In this document: positions 1 through 7,912 of the stretch, piece after piece | Layout: each line of letters opens with the position of its first letter | Position numbering within the stretch: position 1 is the first letter of the stretch | Assembly: GCA_011050235.1 (NCBI GenBank) | Contig: DRGC01000064.1 | Location: 1-64,000 of the forward strand | Origin: Phycisphaerae bacterium | GTDB lineage: Bacteria > Planctomycetota > Phycisphaerae > SM23-33 | Reading direction: 5' to 3' | Length of the DNA stretch: 64,000 bases | Made by a program: the position numbers and the translations under genes | Notes under the pieces: generated by a model | The model's input: the letters and a program-made list of their open reading frames with translations, nothing else | What the model was told of the DNA's origin: nothing | Databases searched by the model: none

Positions 1-2
1 CC

Positions 3-212
3 ATCATGAAGCACAGCTACGGAGCCGCCGGGGTCGGCTTCGAGCTCGGCGATGCCAACGCCGACGGCCTTGTCGACGCCACGGACCTGGCCATCCTGAA
101 AGCCAGCTTCGGCTTCGAAGCCCCGACCGGCGCTGTCCCCGAACCCGCCTTCGCCTCGATGCTTCTGCTGGGTGCGGGCGCATTGCTGAGAAAGCGACGG
201 TCAAGTGTCTAG
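3..212 (+). CDS. Dockerin / PEP-CTERM secreted protein, C-terminal fragment
   Basis: The frame is open to the left edge, so the Met at position 6 is probably internal and only the last 69 residues or so are seen. A dockerin-like calcium-binding repeat (GDANADGLVDATDLAILK) is followed by VPEP, a short hydrophobic stretch and a terminal RKRR cluster. This tripartite tail is the PEP-CTERM sorting signal, which in known systems is cleaved by an exosortase during export. Dockerin repeat plus PEP-CTERM is a frequent pairing in Planctomycetota extracellular proteins. The function of the missing N-terminal part cannot be told. The tail identity is firm. Confidence 0.85.
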   Translation: MMKHSYGAAGVGFELGDANADGLVDATDLAILKASFGFEAPTGAVPEPAFASMLLLGAGALLRKRRSSV

Positions 213-366
213 GAGACCAACACACAGGCTACGGCGGGCCAGGCCCGCCACGCTTCTCCCCATGGCGGCCGCAGGCCTGGCGATCTTGAGACGACACCCG
301 CAGGTCCGCCGTGGTGGATCGTAGATCCCTTCGGGGCGCGGCTCCCGGCGACGCCAAGAGGAAACA

Positions 367-482
367 TAGGGACAGCCAACCTATTTCTGAAGCTGAAAGC
401 GCACCTGGGCCGCCGGCTGCGCCCACTACCCGTCGGCCGCCCGAAGAAGAAGCAAGAGAAGAGAAATAGGTGACTGTCCCTA
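367..482. repeat. Short inverted-repeat element, copy A
   Basis: This 116-bp element starts with TAGGGACAGCCAACCTATTT and ends with AAATAGGTGACTGTCCCTA, which are imperfect inverted copies of each other. The GC-rich core (cctgggccgccggctgcgcc, then an agaagaagcaagagaagag purine run) recurs in copies B and C. There is no room for a transposase, so it is MITE- or REP-like. It ends 18 bp before the start of the next gene. Confidence 0.75.
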
Positions 483-500
483 GTTGTAAAGGGATTTGCG

Positions 501-1121
501 ATGGTCATTGGCCCGGAGAACATCAGAAGTGTTATCAAGCCGCTGCGCCTCATCTTCTGGGGTGGGTTGTTGTGGATACTGGATTTCAAGGTCAGCCAGA
601 CCGTCAATGGGACGGGCTTCCAGTTCGACATCCTCAACGACACACTCGCGGCGGTGCTGGTGGCGTGGGGGGTGCTATCTTTGGCTCGATTCTCCGTTAG
701 CGACCGTTACACGTGGTGGATGAAAGCGGTTTGGGTCGTGTCGGTCATCGCCATCGTGAACACCATCCACGACCATTTCATCTACGACGTTCCCGAAGGA
801 ATCGCATTCCTGCAGTTGGTGCTGGAACTAGCCAGCTTGATTGCCATCGTGGTCTTCTGCACCGCCATGGGATGGTTCTGCGCGTGGGCCGGGCTGGAAC
901 GGTCTGGGCAAAGTTGGGCGGTTACGCGGATTCTGTTCATCGTTATCTATCTTGTTCCTTTGGGCCTGTTCTACCTGATCGCCGCGGGCGCCATCCTGAC
1001 CGGCAAGTTCTTCAATATTAACCTGGGGCCGGAGTGGACACTGTTGATCGTGGTGTTCTTCATCCCCATGATCCACCTGTTCATGTCCACCTCTCGAATG
1101 GCCAAAGAGGTCGAAAAATAG
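501..1121 (+). CDS. Six-helix membrane protein of unknown function
   Basis: The 206-residue product has about six hydrophobic segments (near residues 13-27, 47-65, 74-90, 104-127, 143-170 and 180-195) separated by short charged loops, so it should be an integral inner-membrane protein. I recognise no family. The ATG at 501 is preceded by AAAGGGA at a good distance. The stop codon TAG is the first three bases of repeat copy B, so the gene ends exactly at the inserted element. The two flanking repeat copies make it look as if this gene sits between two insertions. The gene is likely real; no function can be offered. Confidence 0.7.
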   Translation: MVIGPENIRSVIKPLRLIFWGGLLWILDFKVSQTVNGTGFQFDILNDTLAAVLVAWGVLSLARFSVSDRYTWWMKAVWVVSVIAIVNTIHDHFIYDVPEGIAFLQLVLELASLIAIVVFCTAMGWFCAWAGLERSGQSWAVTRILFIVIYLVPLGLFYLIAAGAILTGKFFNINLGPEWTLLIVVFFIPMIHLFMSTSRMAKEVEK

Positions 1122-1229
1122 GGACAGTCACCTATTCCTGAAGCCGGGGCCGGCCTGGGCCGCCTTCTACGCCCACGACCCACCGGCCGGGCGAAGAAGC
1201 AAGAGAAGACAAATAGGTGACTGTCCCTA
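1119..1229. repeat. Short inverted-repeat element, copy B
   Basis: This 111-bp copy has nearly perfect ends, TAGGGACAGTCACCTATT and AAATAGGTGACTGTCCCTA, with the same core as copy A. Immediately after it the string gtccctagttgt is duplicated (up to about 1246). The left end supplies the stop codon of the preceding gene. Confidence 0.8.
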
Positions 1230-1284
1230 GTTGTGTCCCTAGTTGTCCGCTCGCCGATCGCTCGCAGGGAGCTTGTTCGCGGGC

Positions 1285-2745
1285 CTATTGTGTTTCTTCG
1301 GTCGGTGCGGCTGACTGGGCGGGCTTGCCTTGGGCGAAGGCCTCGCGGATGCCGGTGGAGATGGCGGAGGTGCGGATCATCTCCGAATCGACGCGTTGGA
1401 ACAGTTCCTGACCCGGGGCCAGCCAGTAGCTGGCCCTGAAATCGCCCTCGCGCACGCCGTGGCTCCTCGCCGACTGGTCGAGGCCCCGTCGCTCGTTGCC
1501 CTTCCAGTCGCGGGTGTAGAGCTTCACCTTCGCGCCCTGGAAGGTGAGCACGACGTAGGCATTGTCGGTGGTTGAGTTGTTGACGACCATCACGTAGCGC
1601 TTGCCTTCGGCGTCGACGAACTCGCCGATGACCAGCTCACCATCACCCAAGGGGCGGATATTCTTCAGCACCTCGTTGGGCGTGAACGCCTGCCCGCCGC
1701 CGTAGGGTTTCGGGTAAAACGTCGTCCGCGTGGACGCCAGCCGCAGGAACAGGTCGCCGTAGCGCTGGTGAAATGCGCGGTGGACGATGCGAAGGTCGTC
1801 GTAGGTCTGCGTCTTCTCCCAGAAGGCGTCCACCGGCGGGAAGCGGTAGTTCCCGTGCGGGTCGCGCATGTAGTAGAAAAAGTACAGCACGCCCTGAGCG
1901 CCCGAGGCGACGGCGGTGTTGAACTGCCAGCGCAGGTCGTCGTAGCTGGGGCAGCGGTAATTGAAGTGCCCGACCGACAGCAGCGTCGCCCAGAACGGCA
2001 CGCCGTGCCGCCGGCCGCCCTCGCGCATCTCGCGCAGGTTGGTGTAGTAGATGTCCCAGCCGCTGGTGCCGGGGTGCATCTGGTAGTAGCAGTCGAAGCT
2101 GAGCAGGTCGACCTTGGCCACGCCGCCGGCGCCGTCGACGTAGTCGGAGTATTTCTCGACGCCGATGAACTCCTCGTTGCCCGGCTGGCTTGGCCCGAGG
2201 TTAATGAACGGCCTGGCCGGGAAGTCGGCGGCGGCCTGCTGGCGGCCAACGGCCTCGAACAGCCTGCGGGCGTATTCGCCGTTGGGCTCGTCGGCCGCTT
2301 GGTAGCCGAAGTAGGCCGGGTGGCGGCCGAAATCGTCGATGGCCTCCTGATGGCGATCGCTGCCGAATCGGCGGTCGGCGATGATCATCTTGATGTCCCG
2401 CTCGGCGGCCCAGTCCATCAGCTTGCTCATCAGCGCGTGCTGGGCGGGGTCGTCGGGGTCGAAGCCCGGCCCCCGCATGACCGTCGCGCCGACATCGGCC
2501 CAGTCCTGCACTTCCTGCTCGGTGACGTGGGCGGCATGCTCGGGATTGCCAAGCTTGAGGTAGTTCCAGAACCCCACGGGGAACTTCTTGAACTCGAACG
2601 ATTCGTTCTTTTCCAGGATGCGTTGGAGCGCATCGGCCGAGGGCTCGACGATGGGCTCGACGATGGGCATATTGACGGCCAGGTCGCCACAGCCGGCGAC
2701 AACGGCAAGCCCAACGCATGCAGCCACAATCACAAACAACTTCAT
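1285..2745 (-). CDS. Lipoprotein with glycoside-hydrolase-like TIM barrel
   Basis: The frame is open far upstream, but the ATG at 2745 has AGGAG about 10 bases before it and begins a lipoprotein signal peptide ending VVAGC, so the product is a 486-residue lipoprotein. The body alternates strand-like motifs typical of a (beta/alpha)8 glycosidase: GFWNYLKLG, ATVMRGPGFDPDD, DIKMIIADRRFG, YFGYQAADEPNGEY (a DEPN acid that could be the general acid), LLSFDCYYQMHPG, PFWATLLS and GVLYFFYYM. A beta-sandwich-like C-terminal part follows (YVMVVNNSTTDNAYVVLTF), as in beta-galactosidase-type enzymes. Substrate is unknown. It is divergently placed relative to the Gfo/Idh/MocA gene, with repeat copy C in the shared upstream region. 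The glycosidase assignment is an inference from fold-like motifs. Confidence 0.65.
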   Translation of the reverse strand: MKLFVIVAACVGLAVVAGCGDLAVNMPIVEPIVEPSADALQRILEKNESFEFKKFPVGFWNYLKLGNPEHAAHVTEQEVQDWADVGATVMRGPGFDPDDPAQHALMSKLMDWAAERDIKMIIADRRFGSDRHQEAIDDFGRHPAYFGYQAADEPNGEYARRLFEAVGRQQAAADFPARPFINLGPSQPGNEEFIGVEKYSDYVDGAGGVAKVDLLSFDCYYQMHPGTSGWDIYYTNLREMREGGRRHGVPFWATLLSVGHFNYRCPSYDDLRWQFNTAVASGAQGVLYFFYYMRDPHGNYRFPPVDAFWEKTQTYDDLRIVHRAFHQRYGDLFLRLASTRTTFYPKPYGGGQAFTPNEVLKNIRPLGDGELVIGEFVDAEGKRYVMVVNNSTTDNAYVVLTFQGAKVKLYTRDWKGNERRGLDQSARSHGVREGDFRASYWLAPGQELFQRVDSEMIRTSAISTGIREAFAQGKPAQSAAPTEETQ

Positions 2746-2871
2746 CTCAAACACACTCCTGATCGGACCCCATCCGGCGAGCGGATTGAGTGATGGCCCG
2801 GGGGTCGCATTCACGCAACGGGATCGTTGCTTGCTCCAGCGAATATAACCAGTTACAAACGCCCTGTCAAG

Positions 2872-2944
2872 CCGCCGCCTGCGCCCACGACCCGTCGGCC
2901 GGGCGAAGAAGAAGCAAGAGAAGAGAGATAGATGACTGTCCGTA
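2872..2944. repeat. Short inverted-repeat element, copy C (right half only)
   Basis: Only the core and right end are present: gcgcccacgacccgtcggcc, the gaagaagaagcaagagaaga run, and GATAGATGACTGTCCGTA followed by gttgt as in copies A and B. No left end is found in the preceding 100 bases, so it is a truncated or decayed copy. It lies in the divergent region between the lipoprotein gene and the oxidoreductase gene; the rest of 2746-3049 shows nothing else. Confidence 0.7.
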
Positions 2945-3049
2945 GTTGTCTCAGGAACACCTTCTTGGCCAGCCGCTTGCGCTTGCACTCCGCGGGTGGT
3001 AGTGCTATGCGTAGGTGCAGATTCGAGGTTCTTACGAGAAGGGACGTTC

Positions 3050-4117
3050 ATGACCAAATACAGTGCAGTTATTCTTGGTGCGGGCGGCAGGGGGCGGACA
3101 CATATCCGTGCGTTCCTGGCCAATTCCGATCGGTTCGAGTTGGTGGCTGCGTGCGACCGCGACAAGCCGCGAATGGAAGATGCGTTGAAGGAGGAGAATC
3201 TCTCTCTTCCCATCTACACCGACGCCGACGAGATGCTGGCGAAGACCAAGCCCGATGTGTTCTGCTTCGTCACCCAGCCCGACGTGCGGATCGAGATGGT
3301 CCGGCTCGGCGCGACCCATGGCGTCAAAGCGATTGCGTTCGAGAAGCCGATGGCCATAACTCTCGACGAGGCAACGCGGATCGAGAGCATCTGCCGCGAA
3401 GCTGACATCAAGGCCACCGTCTGTCACCAGCACAAGTATGCCGGTCACTGGCAGAAGGTCAAGGAGATCGTCGACTCCGGCCAGATCGGCCAGATCCGCA
3501 CCATCCACGCAACGGCGCGCGGCTGGTACTGGTACTACATCACGCATATCGTGAACTATGCCATGTGGCTTGCCGACTTCCCGAAGGCGAAATGGATTGT
3601 CGGCCACACGCACGGCCGCGATCTGCTGCTCGACTCGCATCCCTCACCGGACTACGTGATGGGCCAGGTCGGCTTTGACAGCGGCGTGCGGATGATCTTC
3701 GAATGCGGCCCGCTCGCGCCGTGTCTCGGGTGTCCTGACAACATCTGGGTGGACGCCGGGGCGATTGTTCACGGCACGGAGGGATTCGCCGAGGTGATCG
3801 TGGGCAAGGGCTGGCGCGCCATGACGAAAGAATCTGGCGGCAAGGTCATCGCCGACCCGAACTTCTCCCTCGAGCAGCACAACGAGACGGACCATTACAT
3901 CACAGCCCTGGCCGATTGGCTGGATGACGACAAGAAACCCCATCCGTGCAACGTGACCAACGCGCTGCACGGCTATGAGATCTGCATGGGCATGCTGATC
4001 AGCAGCCTGGACCATCGCACGGTCGTGCCGCCGGTCGACAGGTCCGTGCCCGTTCTCGAAAGGCTAAGACACGAACTGCCGGCCGAACCATTCACACCGG
4101 AGGATCCGTCATGCTAA
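3050..4117 (+). CDS. Gfo/Idh/MocA family NAD(P)-dependent oxidoreductase
   Basis: The 355-residue protein opens with a Rossmann dinucleotide-binding loop (YSAVILGAGGRGRTH), has the family's FEKPMA motif (the EKP lysine takes part in catalysis) and a C-terminal beta-sheet domain with HTHGRD and HGTEGFAEV. Enzymes of this family oxidise or reduce sugar, inositol or related hydroxyls. The ATG at 3050 follows GAGAAGGGA; an upstream in-frame ATG at 2996 lacks a comparable site. The stop overlaps the start of the next gene by 7 bases, so the two are translationally coupled and probably act in one carbohydrate pathway. Exact substrate unknown. Confidence 0.9.
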   Translation: MTKYSAVILGAGGRGRTHIRAFLANSDRFELVAACDRDKPRMEDALKEENLSLPIYTDADEMLAKTKPDVFCFVTQPDVRIEMVRLGATHGVKAIAFEKPMAITLDEATRIESICREADIKATVCHQHKYAGHWQKVKEIVDSGQIGQIRTIHATARGWYWYYITHIVNYAMWLADFPKAKWIVGHTHGRDLLLDSHPSPDYVMGQVGFDSGVRMIFECGPLAPCLGCPDNIWVDAGAIVHGTEGFAEVIVGKGWRAMTKESGGKVIADPNFSLEQHNETDHYITALADWLDDDKKPHPCNVTNALHGYEICMGMLISSLDHRTVVPPVDRSVPVLERLRHELPAEPFTPEDPSC

Positions 4118-4950
4118 GACTCGGTGGCCCCATATTCGAAGACTGCAGCAGCTACGAGGAAATGGCCCAAGCGCATCGCACTCTCGGCTACCGCGCCGCC
4201 TACTGTCCGGTCAACGAACTCGACAGCGACAAGATTGCCGACGCCCGCAAGGCGTTCGAAGCCGCGGACGTCAAGATCGCCGAGACCGGCGCGTGGGTGA
4301 ACCTGGTGACGCCGAACGAGGAGCATCGCAAGGCCAATATCGAACATACGGTCAAGATGCTGACCATCGCCGACGAGATCGGCGCCGGATGCTGCGTGAC
4401 CTTTATCGGCAGTTGGGACCCGGACACGGCCTTCGGCCCGCACCCGTCCAATCTGGCCCCCGAAGGATTCGACCTGGCCGTGGAAACGGTTCGCACTGTC
4501 ATCGACGATGCTGCCCCGAAGCGCGCAAAGTTCAGCCTGGAAATGATGCAGTTGGTATTGCCCGACAGTGTTGACACGTATGTTGAGCTTATCGAGGCGG
4601 TCGATCGACCGCAGTTCGGCGTTCACATGGACCCGGTGAACATGATCGTCTCGCCGCGACTGTACTACAGCACCGGCGACATGATTCGCGACTGCTTCGC
4701 GCGGCTGGGCGACAAGATCGTGTCCTGCCACGCCAAGGACCTCACCATGCGGGGCGATCTCGCACTGCACATCGATGAGATCCGCCCCGGCCTCGGCAAC
4801 CTCGACTACGCCGCCTTCCTCACGGGCCTGTCCAAGATGGACGAGCCGGCGCCCCTGCTCCTGGAGCATCTAGCCAGCGAAGAAGAGTACACCCAGGCCC
4901 GCCAGCACATAGTCTCCGTAGGCAAAGGCCTCGGCCTAAGCTTCGAGTAG
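4111..4950 (+). CDS. Sugar phosphate isomerase/epimerase family TIM-barrel protein
   Basis: The 279-residue product fits the AP-endonuclease-2 type xylose-isomerase-like TIM barrel: KFSLEMMQ and FGVHMDPVNM carry the acidic and histidine residues that usually bind a divalent metal, followed by SCHAKD and RPGLGNLDY near the C-terminus. The ATG lies inside the 3' end of the oxidoreductase gene with CGGAGGA just upstream, so the pair forms an operon. Such Gfo/Idh/MocA plus isomerase pairs are common in planctomycete and bacteroidete sugar catabolism, where oxidation and isomerisation steps are linked. Substrate unknown. Confidence 0.85.
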   Translation: MLRLGGPIFEDCSSYEEMAQAHRTLGYRAAYCPVNELDSDKIADARKAFEAADVKIAETGAWVNLVTPNEEHRKANIEHTVKMLTIADEIGAGCCVTFIGSWDPDTAFGPHPSNLAPEGFDLAVETVRTVIDDAAPKRAKFSLEMMQLVLPDSVDTYVELIEAVDRPQFGVHMDPVNMIVSPRLYYSTGDMIRDCFARLGDKIVSCHAKDLTMRGDLALHIDEIRPGLGNLDYAAFLTGLSKMDEPAPLLLEHLASEEEYTQARQHIVSVGKGLGLSFE

Positions 4951-5044
4951 ATACGGGTGTAGCGTATAGGTCAAGAAATCGGTTTTGTGTCCCTTGGTAA
5001 GTGTCGCTCGATAGCCCGGCCCTCGGCGCAAGCGGCGAAGGGCG

Positions 5045-5194
5045 CTACAGCAACCGTGCCAGAGCGATCCCGATGACAACAATAGCCAGACAGACAGCAG
5101 TTACGCCTAGCGTGCCATCGGCGGACAGCTCAAGGCGCTTGCCTTTGAGGTCCCAGTGGACCTTCAGACGATTTTCAGGTTGGGAGCGTGACAT
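5045..5194 (-). CDS. 49-residue single-helix membrane protein
   Basis: The frame begins ATG at 5194, directly after the TAG stop of the upstream gene (TAGATG, no gap), with GGAGGT six bases before it inside that gene's end. The product starts MSRSQPENRLKVHWDLKG, then LELSADGTLGVTAVC and a hydrophobic helix ending IALARLL. The perfect junction and the ribosome site argue that this small gene is real and coupled to its neighbour. The N-terminal half looks soluble and cytoplasmic and the tail is membrane-spanning. No homologous family is recognised. Confidence 0.7.
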   Translation of the reverse strand: MSRSQPENRLKVHWDLKGKRLELSADGTLGVTAVCLAIVVIGIALARLL

Positions 5195-5668
5195 CTAGGC
5201 ACCTCCCTTTCCGTTCTTCGCCAGCGTCTCAGCGAAAGCGTCAAACTGCGCCGTCGCCGCCTCGATCTCTTCCGCAAGCCGCATCTGCGACTTCTCGATC
5301 GCCTCGATAAGATCGGGGAACATCTTGACCGCCGCGATCTTGATCTTCAGCGGGGCTTTCTTGAGCGGCTTCCACTCCATCCCGTACTCCTCGGGGTACT
5401 CGGGATGGTAGCTACTCCAGGACAGCACCCATTGCTTGTCCTGGCGGTGCAATCGGATGGCCAGCTCCAACTGGTCCTTTTCTTCGGGGTCGGCATTGGG
5501 GTGGGCGCCGAAATGCACCGTGTCCACCCGGCCCTTTAGCGTGCCTAGGTAGACCTCGAATTGCTCGATCCTCTCTGTCAGTCCCTCCGCTGCCTCGCGA
5601 ACGCCGACTGCGTGATTCCGGATCGATTTGACGACTTCGGAGGCTGGACGATGTGGTTTCTTGGACAT
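5195..5668 (-). CDS. Hypothetical helical protein upstream of a small membrane protein
   Basis: The 157-residue product starting at 5668 (GGGAG upstream) is rich in Glu and Lys with long helical stretches near residues 10-45 and 105-150, and a middle segment LHRQDKQWVLSWSSYHPEYPEEY. It has no signal peptide or membrane segment. An in-frame upstream start at 5737 would add 23 residues but lacks a good ribosome site. It is immediately followed by the 49-residue membrane protein and probably works with it. Base composition is less GC-rich than most neighbours, which may point to transfer. I do not recognise the family. Confidence 0.65.
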   Translation of the reverse strand: MSKKPHRPASEVVKSIRNHAVGVREAAEGLTERIEQFEVYLGTLKGRVDTVHFGAHPNADPEEKDQLELAIRLHRQDKQWVLSWSSYHPEYPEEYGMEWKPLKKAPLKIKIAAVKMFPDLIEAIEKSQMRLAEEIEAATAQFDAFAETLAKNGKGGA

Positions 5669-6342
5669 GTGCGAACTCCCGGCCCTGTCAGGCCTGTACG
5701 CTGCCGTTGCACCGTTTGGAATTGGTGCAACGACCACTTATTTGTAGCGGGCCAGCTCTACGATAGAAATGGCATCCGCGTCGCAACGCGGCGACATTTA
5801 GATTATCTCAGGTTGGTCATCTGAAGTCAAGGCTGGAATCGCAGAGATAGATGGCAGCCGTCCCACCTTGTTGCGCAGTGGGTCAGCCGAAGGCGGGAGA
5901 GTCCCGTAGGGACGAATGACTGTAGCCCAGGCTTTCAAGCCTGGGAACGGTTCGGCGCAAGGAAAGAGAAGTCCCGTAGGGACGACTGAAGTGCGTGTCT
6001 TCTTTCAGTCGTCCCTACGGGACTTCCCACGTGTCGGGCGCGCCGGTCACCCTACGGATCTGTCCGTAGCTGCCGAGCCCCAAAGGGGCGCAATGCGCCA
6101 GCCCAGGGCGCCGGCTCGGCGCAGCCGGGGCAAGCCCTGGGTAGACGGTTCCCAATATGATCGAAGCCCTGAAGGGGCGTAATAACGTATGCCGTGGGTG
6201 TTCTCATTGCGCCCCTTCAGGGCTTCGCAATAGGCGGCCTCCGTCACCCCGGGCGTTGCCCGGGGCTGATGAATTCGAGCCCTTCAGGCTCCCACTTGCC
6301 TCCCCGCGTTTGGCACGCGCGGCGCGCAGGCCCACCTCACAG
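5669..6342. repeat. Intergenic cluster of palindromic repeats
   Basis: No convincing gene is seen here. The segment carries GTCCCGTAGGGAC at 5901 and 5971, and a perfect 23-bp stem between 5968-5990 and 6004-6026 with a 13-nt loop. It also has an 18-bp perfect inverted pair at 6162-6179 and 6210-6227 (AGCCCTGAAGGGGCG type), and CCCCGGGC-gtt-GCCCGGGG at 6247-6265. These are typical dispersed palindromic repeats of planctomycete genomes. Their transcripts would fold strongly, but there is no sign of a specific RNA family. Confidence 0.75.
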
Positions 6343-6353
6343 TCACCTATTTC
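6339..6353. repeat. Inverted-repeat end, copy D (solo end)
   Basis: CACAGTCACCTATTTC matches the left end of elements A and B. On the minus strand it reads AAATAGGTGACTGTG, and its TGA is the stop codon of the gene at 6343-6849. No core or second end is present. Confidence 0.55.
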
Positions 6354-6849
6354 GCGGCTGTCTCTTGTTGTTCCGCCGAAGACGTTTTGTCAGCAATAGA
6401 CACGCACATCCAACACATTCTTGCGGGCGCTCACAATTGAAGTCGCGCGGGTACTGAAGGAGTTGCCCGTTAACAAGAAACGGATCTCGAATTGGAATCG
6501 GGTCTTCTTTGTAAGCAGCATCTGCCTCGGCATGTCCTTCGCAGTGACAGGCGGGCGCGTGCAACCATGTCTTATGCGTCATGCCTGCGTTGATCGCGCT
6601 CTCATGCCGAGCCCGTGAGAGAACGTATCCAACAGCGCTCCTGGTTATCAGCATGGCGGAGGTGCGGTCCATGTCGATCACTATCTGCACCCGACTGGCC
6701 AGCTTCCTGACATCCTCGCCACACTGACCTCCCTCAACCAGCGTCGCTTGAAGTGCCTGCAAGATCGACGCATCAGCGCCCGTGAGGAACCCAAGCACGT
6801 CAATAACGCCGCTACTCTCCCAGACAGCTTTGATGATTGGGTCTGCCAT
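6343..6849 (-). CDS. Phage Mu F / head-morphogenesis C-terminal-like protein
   Basis: The 168-residue product contains, from about residue 70, TRSAVGYVLSRARHESA, GMTHKTWLHAPACHCEGH, PIPIRDPFLVNGQLLQYPRD and then a Cys-rich end (FNCERPQECVGCACLL). Spacing of the tryptophan, histidines, the D-PF-V-G motif and the YP-D motif resembles the C-terminal domain of phage minor head proteins (Mu gpF / SPP1 gp7 type). Those are normally much longer, and no other phage structural gene is nearby, so this looks like a standalone or decayed relative. It ends in RNR with the TGA supplied by repeat copy D. The family call is by eye. Confidence 0.5.
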   Translation of the reverse strand: MADPIIKAVWESSGVIDVLGFLTGADASILQALQATLVEGGQCGEDVRKLASRVQIVIDMDRTSAMLITRSAVGYVLSRARHESAINAGMTHKTWLHAPACHCEGHAEADAAYKEDPIPIRDPFLVNGQLLQYPRDFNCERPQECVGCACLLLTKRLRRNNKRQPRNR

Positions 6850-6861
6850 CAGGAAGAATGA

Positions 6862-6879
6862 GGACAGTCACCTGTTTCT
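6862..6879. repeat. Inverted-repeat end, copy E (solo end)
   Basis: GGACAGTCACCTGTTTCT matches the left end of elements A and B with one change. On the minus strand its TGA is the stop codon of the gene at 6868-7647, exactly as copy D serves the neighbouring gene. Confidence 0.55.
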
Positions 6880-7647
6880 GCGCGTCGCCTGCATCGACTG
6901 TTCGCTTCCCTTCTTGTTTATCATGATCGCGTCAAAATCCATCTCGGTGATCTGGTCTTCACGGACCTGCGTGTCGACCTCAATGAGACCCTCTTCATCA
7001 ACTCGGTGCACTCTCTGGTCGTGGCCTTTGACAAACACGTCCGAACCGACAAGATAGAACGATGCGCCCTGCGGTGCAGGAGTGCCGAACATAGTTACTT
7101 CCTTCGTCGTCAGGACTAGTCGTCCGACGGGCGTTGGTGTCTTGCACGATGCGAAGAAGGCGATATCGCCCACAATGAGGATGTTCTTGTGAACACCACA
7201 ATCAACGAACTCATCCACAGAACACGTGAGGAACTTCTTCGATCGCGCATCATAGACGAAGAACACCTCTCTCTCTTTGCCGAGACCAACACTCGCTACG
7301 AGGGCGACATACCGTGGGGATTGAAAGAAGGGGATACTGGAAGACACGAACTCGCCCGCGCAGAAGTCCAATAGATCACCAGACTGCGCCACAGCTGCCA
7401 TCAGAAATCGACCGAAGCGAAGATTGCCAGGTTCTCTGGCCTCCCCCCAGACCTCAACTCTGTCCCCATCTATGGCCGTAGACGCAATGAGTTGATAGTT
7501 TCCTTGCTGTTTGGTTTCTTCAAACGCAGCTTGCCTGGAGCTGCTCTTTGAGCAACCTGTCGCAATGGCCAAGCTAATGACAAGAAGTATACAGCCCGCA
7601 GGGCGGGTAACTTGTTGTCCACGGGGTCTAGTCGGAACGGTTACCAT
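6868..7647 (-). CDS. Hypothetical lipoprotein
   Basis: The 259-residue product begins with a positively charged start, a hydrophobic segment and the lipobox IATGC at about residue 32, so it should be lipid-anchored. The mature part alternates short strand-like segments (YQLIASTAIDGDRVEVWGE, PRYVALVASVGLG, VFFVYDARSKKFL, ASFYLVGSDVFVKG), suggestive of a beta-propeller or beta-sandwich, but no family is recognised. It ends RRNR-stop inside repeat copy E. It is probably separate from the upstream gene at 6343-6849, as both point the same way with only about 18 bases between them. Confidence 0.65.
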   Translation of the reverse strand: MVTVPTRPRGQQVTRPAGCILLVISLAIATGCSKSSSRQAAFEETKQQGNYQLIASTAIDGDRVEVWGEAREPGNLRFGRFLMAAVAQSGDLLDFCAGEFVSSSIPFFQSPRYVALVASVGLGKEREVFFVYDARSKKFLTCSVDEFVDCGVHKNILIVGDIAFFASCKTPTPVGRLVLTTKEVTMFGTPAPQGASFYLVGSDVFVKGHDQRVHRVDEEGLIEVDTQVREDQITEMDFDAIMINKKGSEQSMQATRRNR

Positions 7648-7783
7648 CTATCCTACCCACCTTCTTCCAATCAGAATCGCTCGCGCTTTCCGAAAGGGGC
7701 AGCCAGTGGCCCCGTACTGAAGGAACACGATATCGCCTTCGGCCTGTGGGGGCAAGGACTAATCGGGGGGGGCCGGGGGAAAT

Positions 7784-7805
7784 GGAACAGCCACGTATTT
7801 CGCGG
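7784..7805. repeat. Inverted-repeat end, copy F (degenerate)
   Basis: GGAACAGCCACGTATTTCGCGG is a diverged copy of the same left end, sharing the ATTTCGCGG continuation with copy D. The surrounding interval 7648-7912 holds no gene other than this remnant and the promoter at 7828-7855. Confidence 0.4.
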
Positions 7806-7827
7806 TTGGTGAGCGCGTGTGGGGAGC

Positions 7828-7855
7828 TTGTTCGGGGGCTGGCGGCTGGTACAAT
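7828..7855 (+). promoter_or_regulatory. Sigma-70-like promoter before the phosphodiesterase-like gene
   Basis: TTGTTC (7828-7833) and TACAAT (7850-7855) are separated by 16 bases and lie 58 bases before the ATG at 7913, which has AGGAGG at 7901-7906. Confidence 0.5.
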
Positions 7856-7912
7856 GGGCGTTAGCTTAGCGGCGTCCGTTGGGGGTTTGGCGGGCGGCCC
7901 AGGAGGTCATTG

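Noticed and set aside
367-1229. Full insertion sequence made of copies A and B with the membrane-protein gene inside
   Set aside because: The enclosed gene is a six-helix membrane protein without any transposase motif, so a composite element is not supported.
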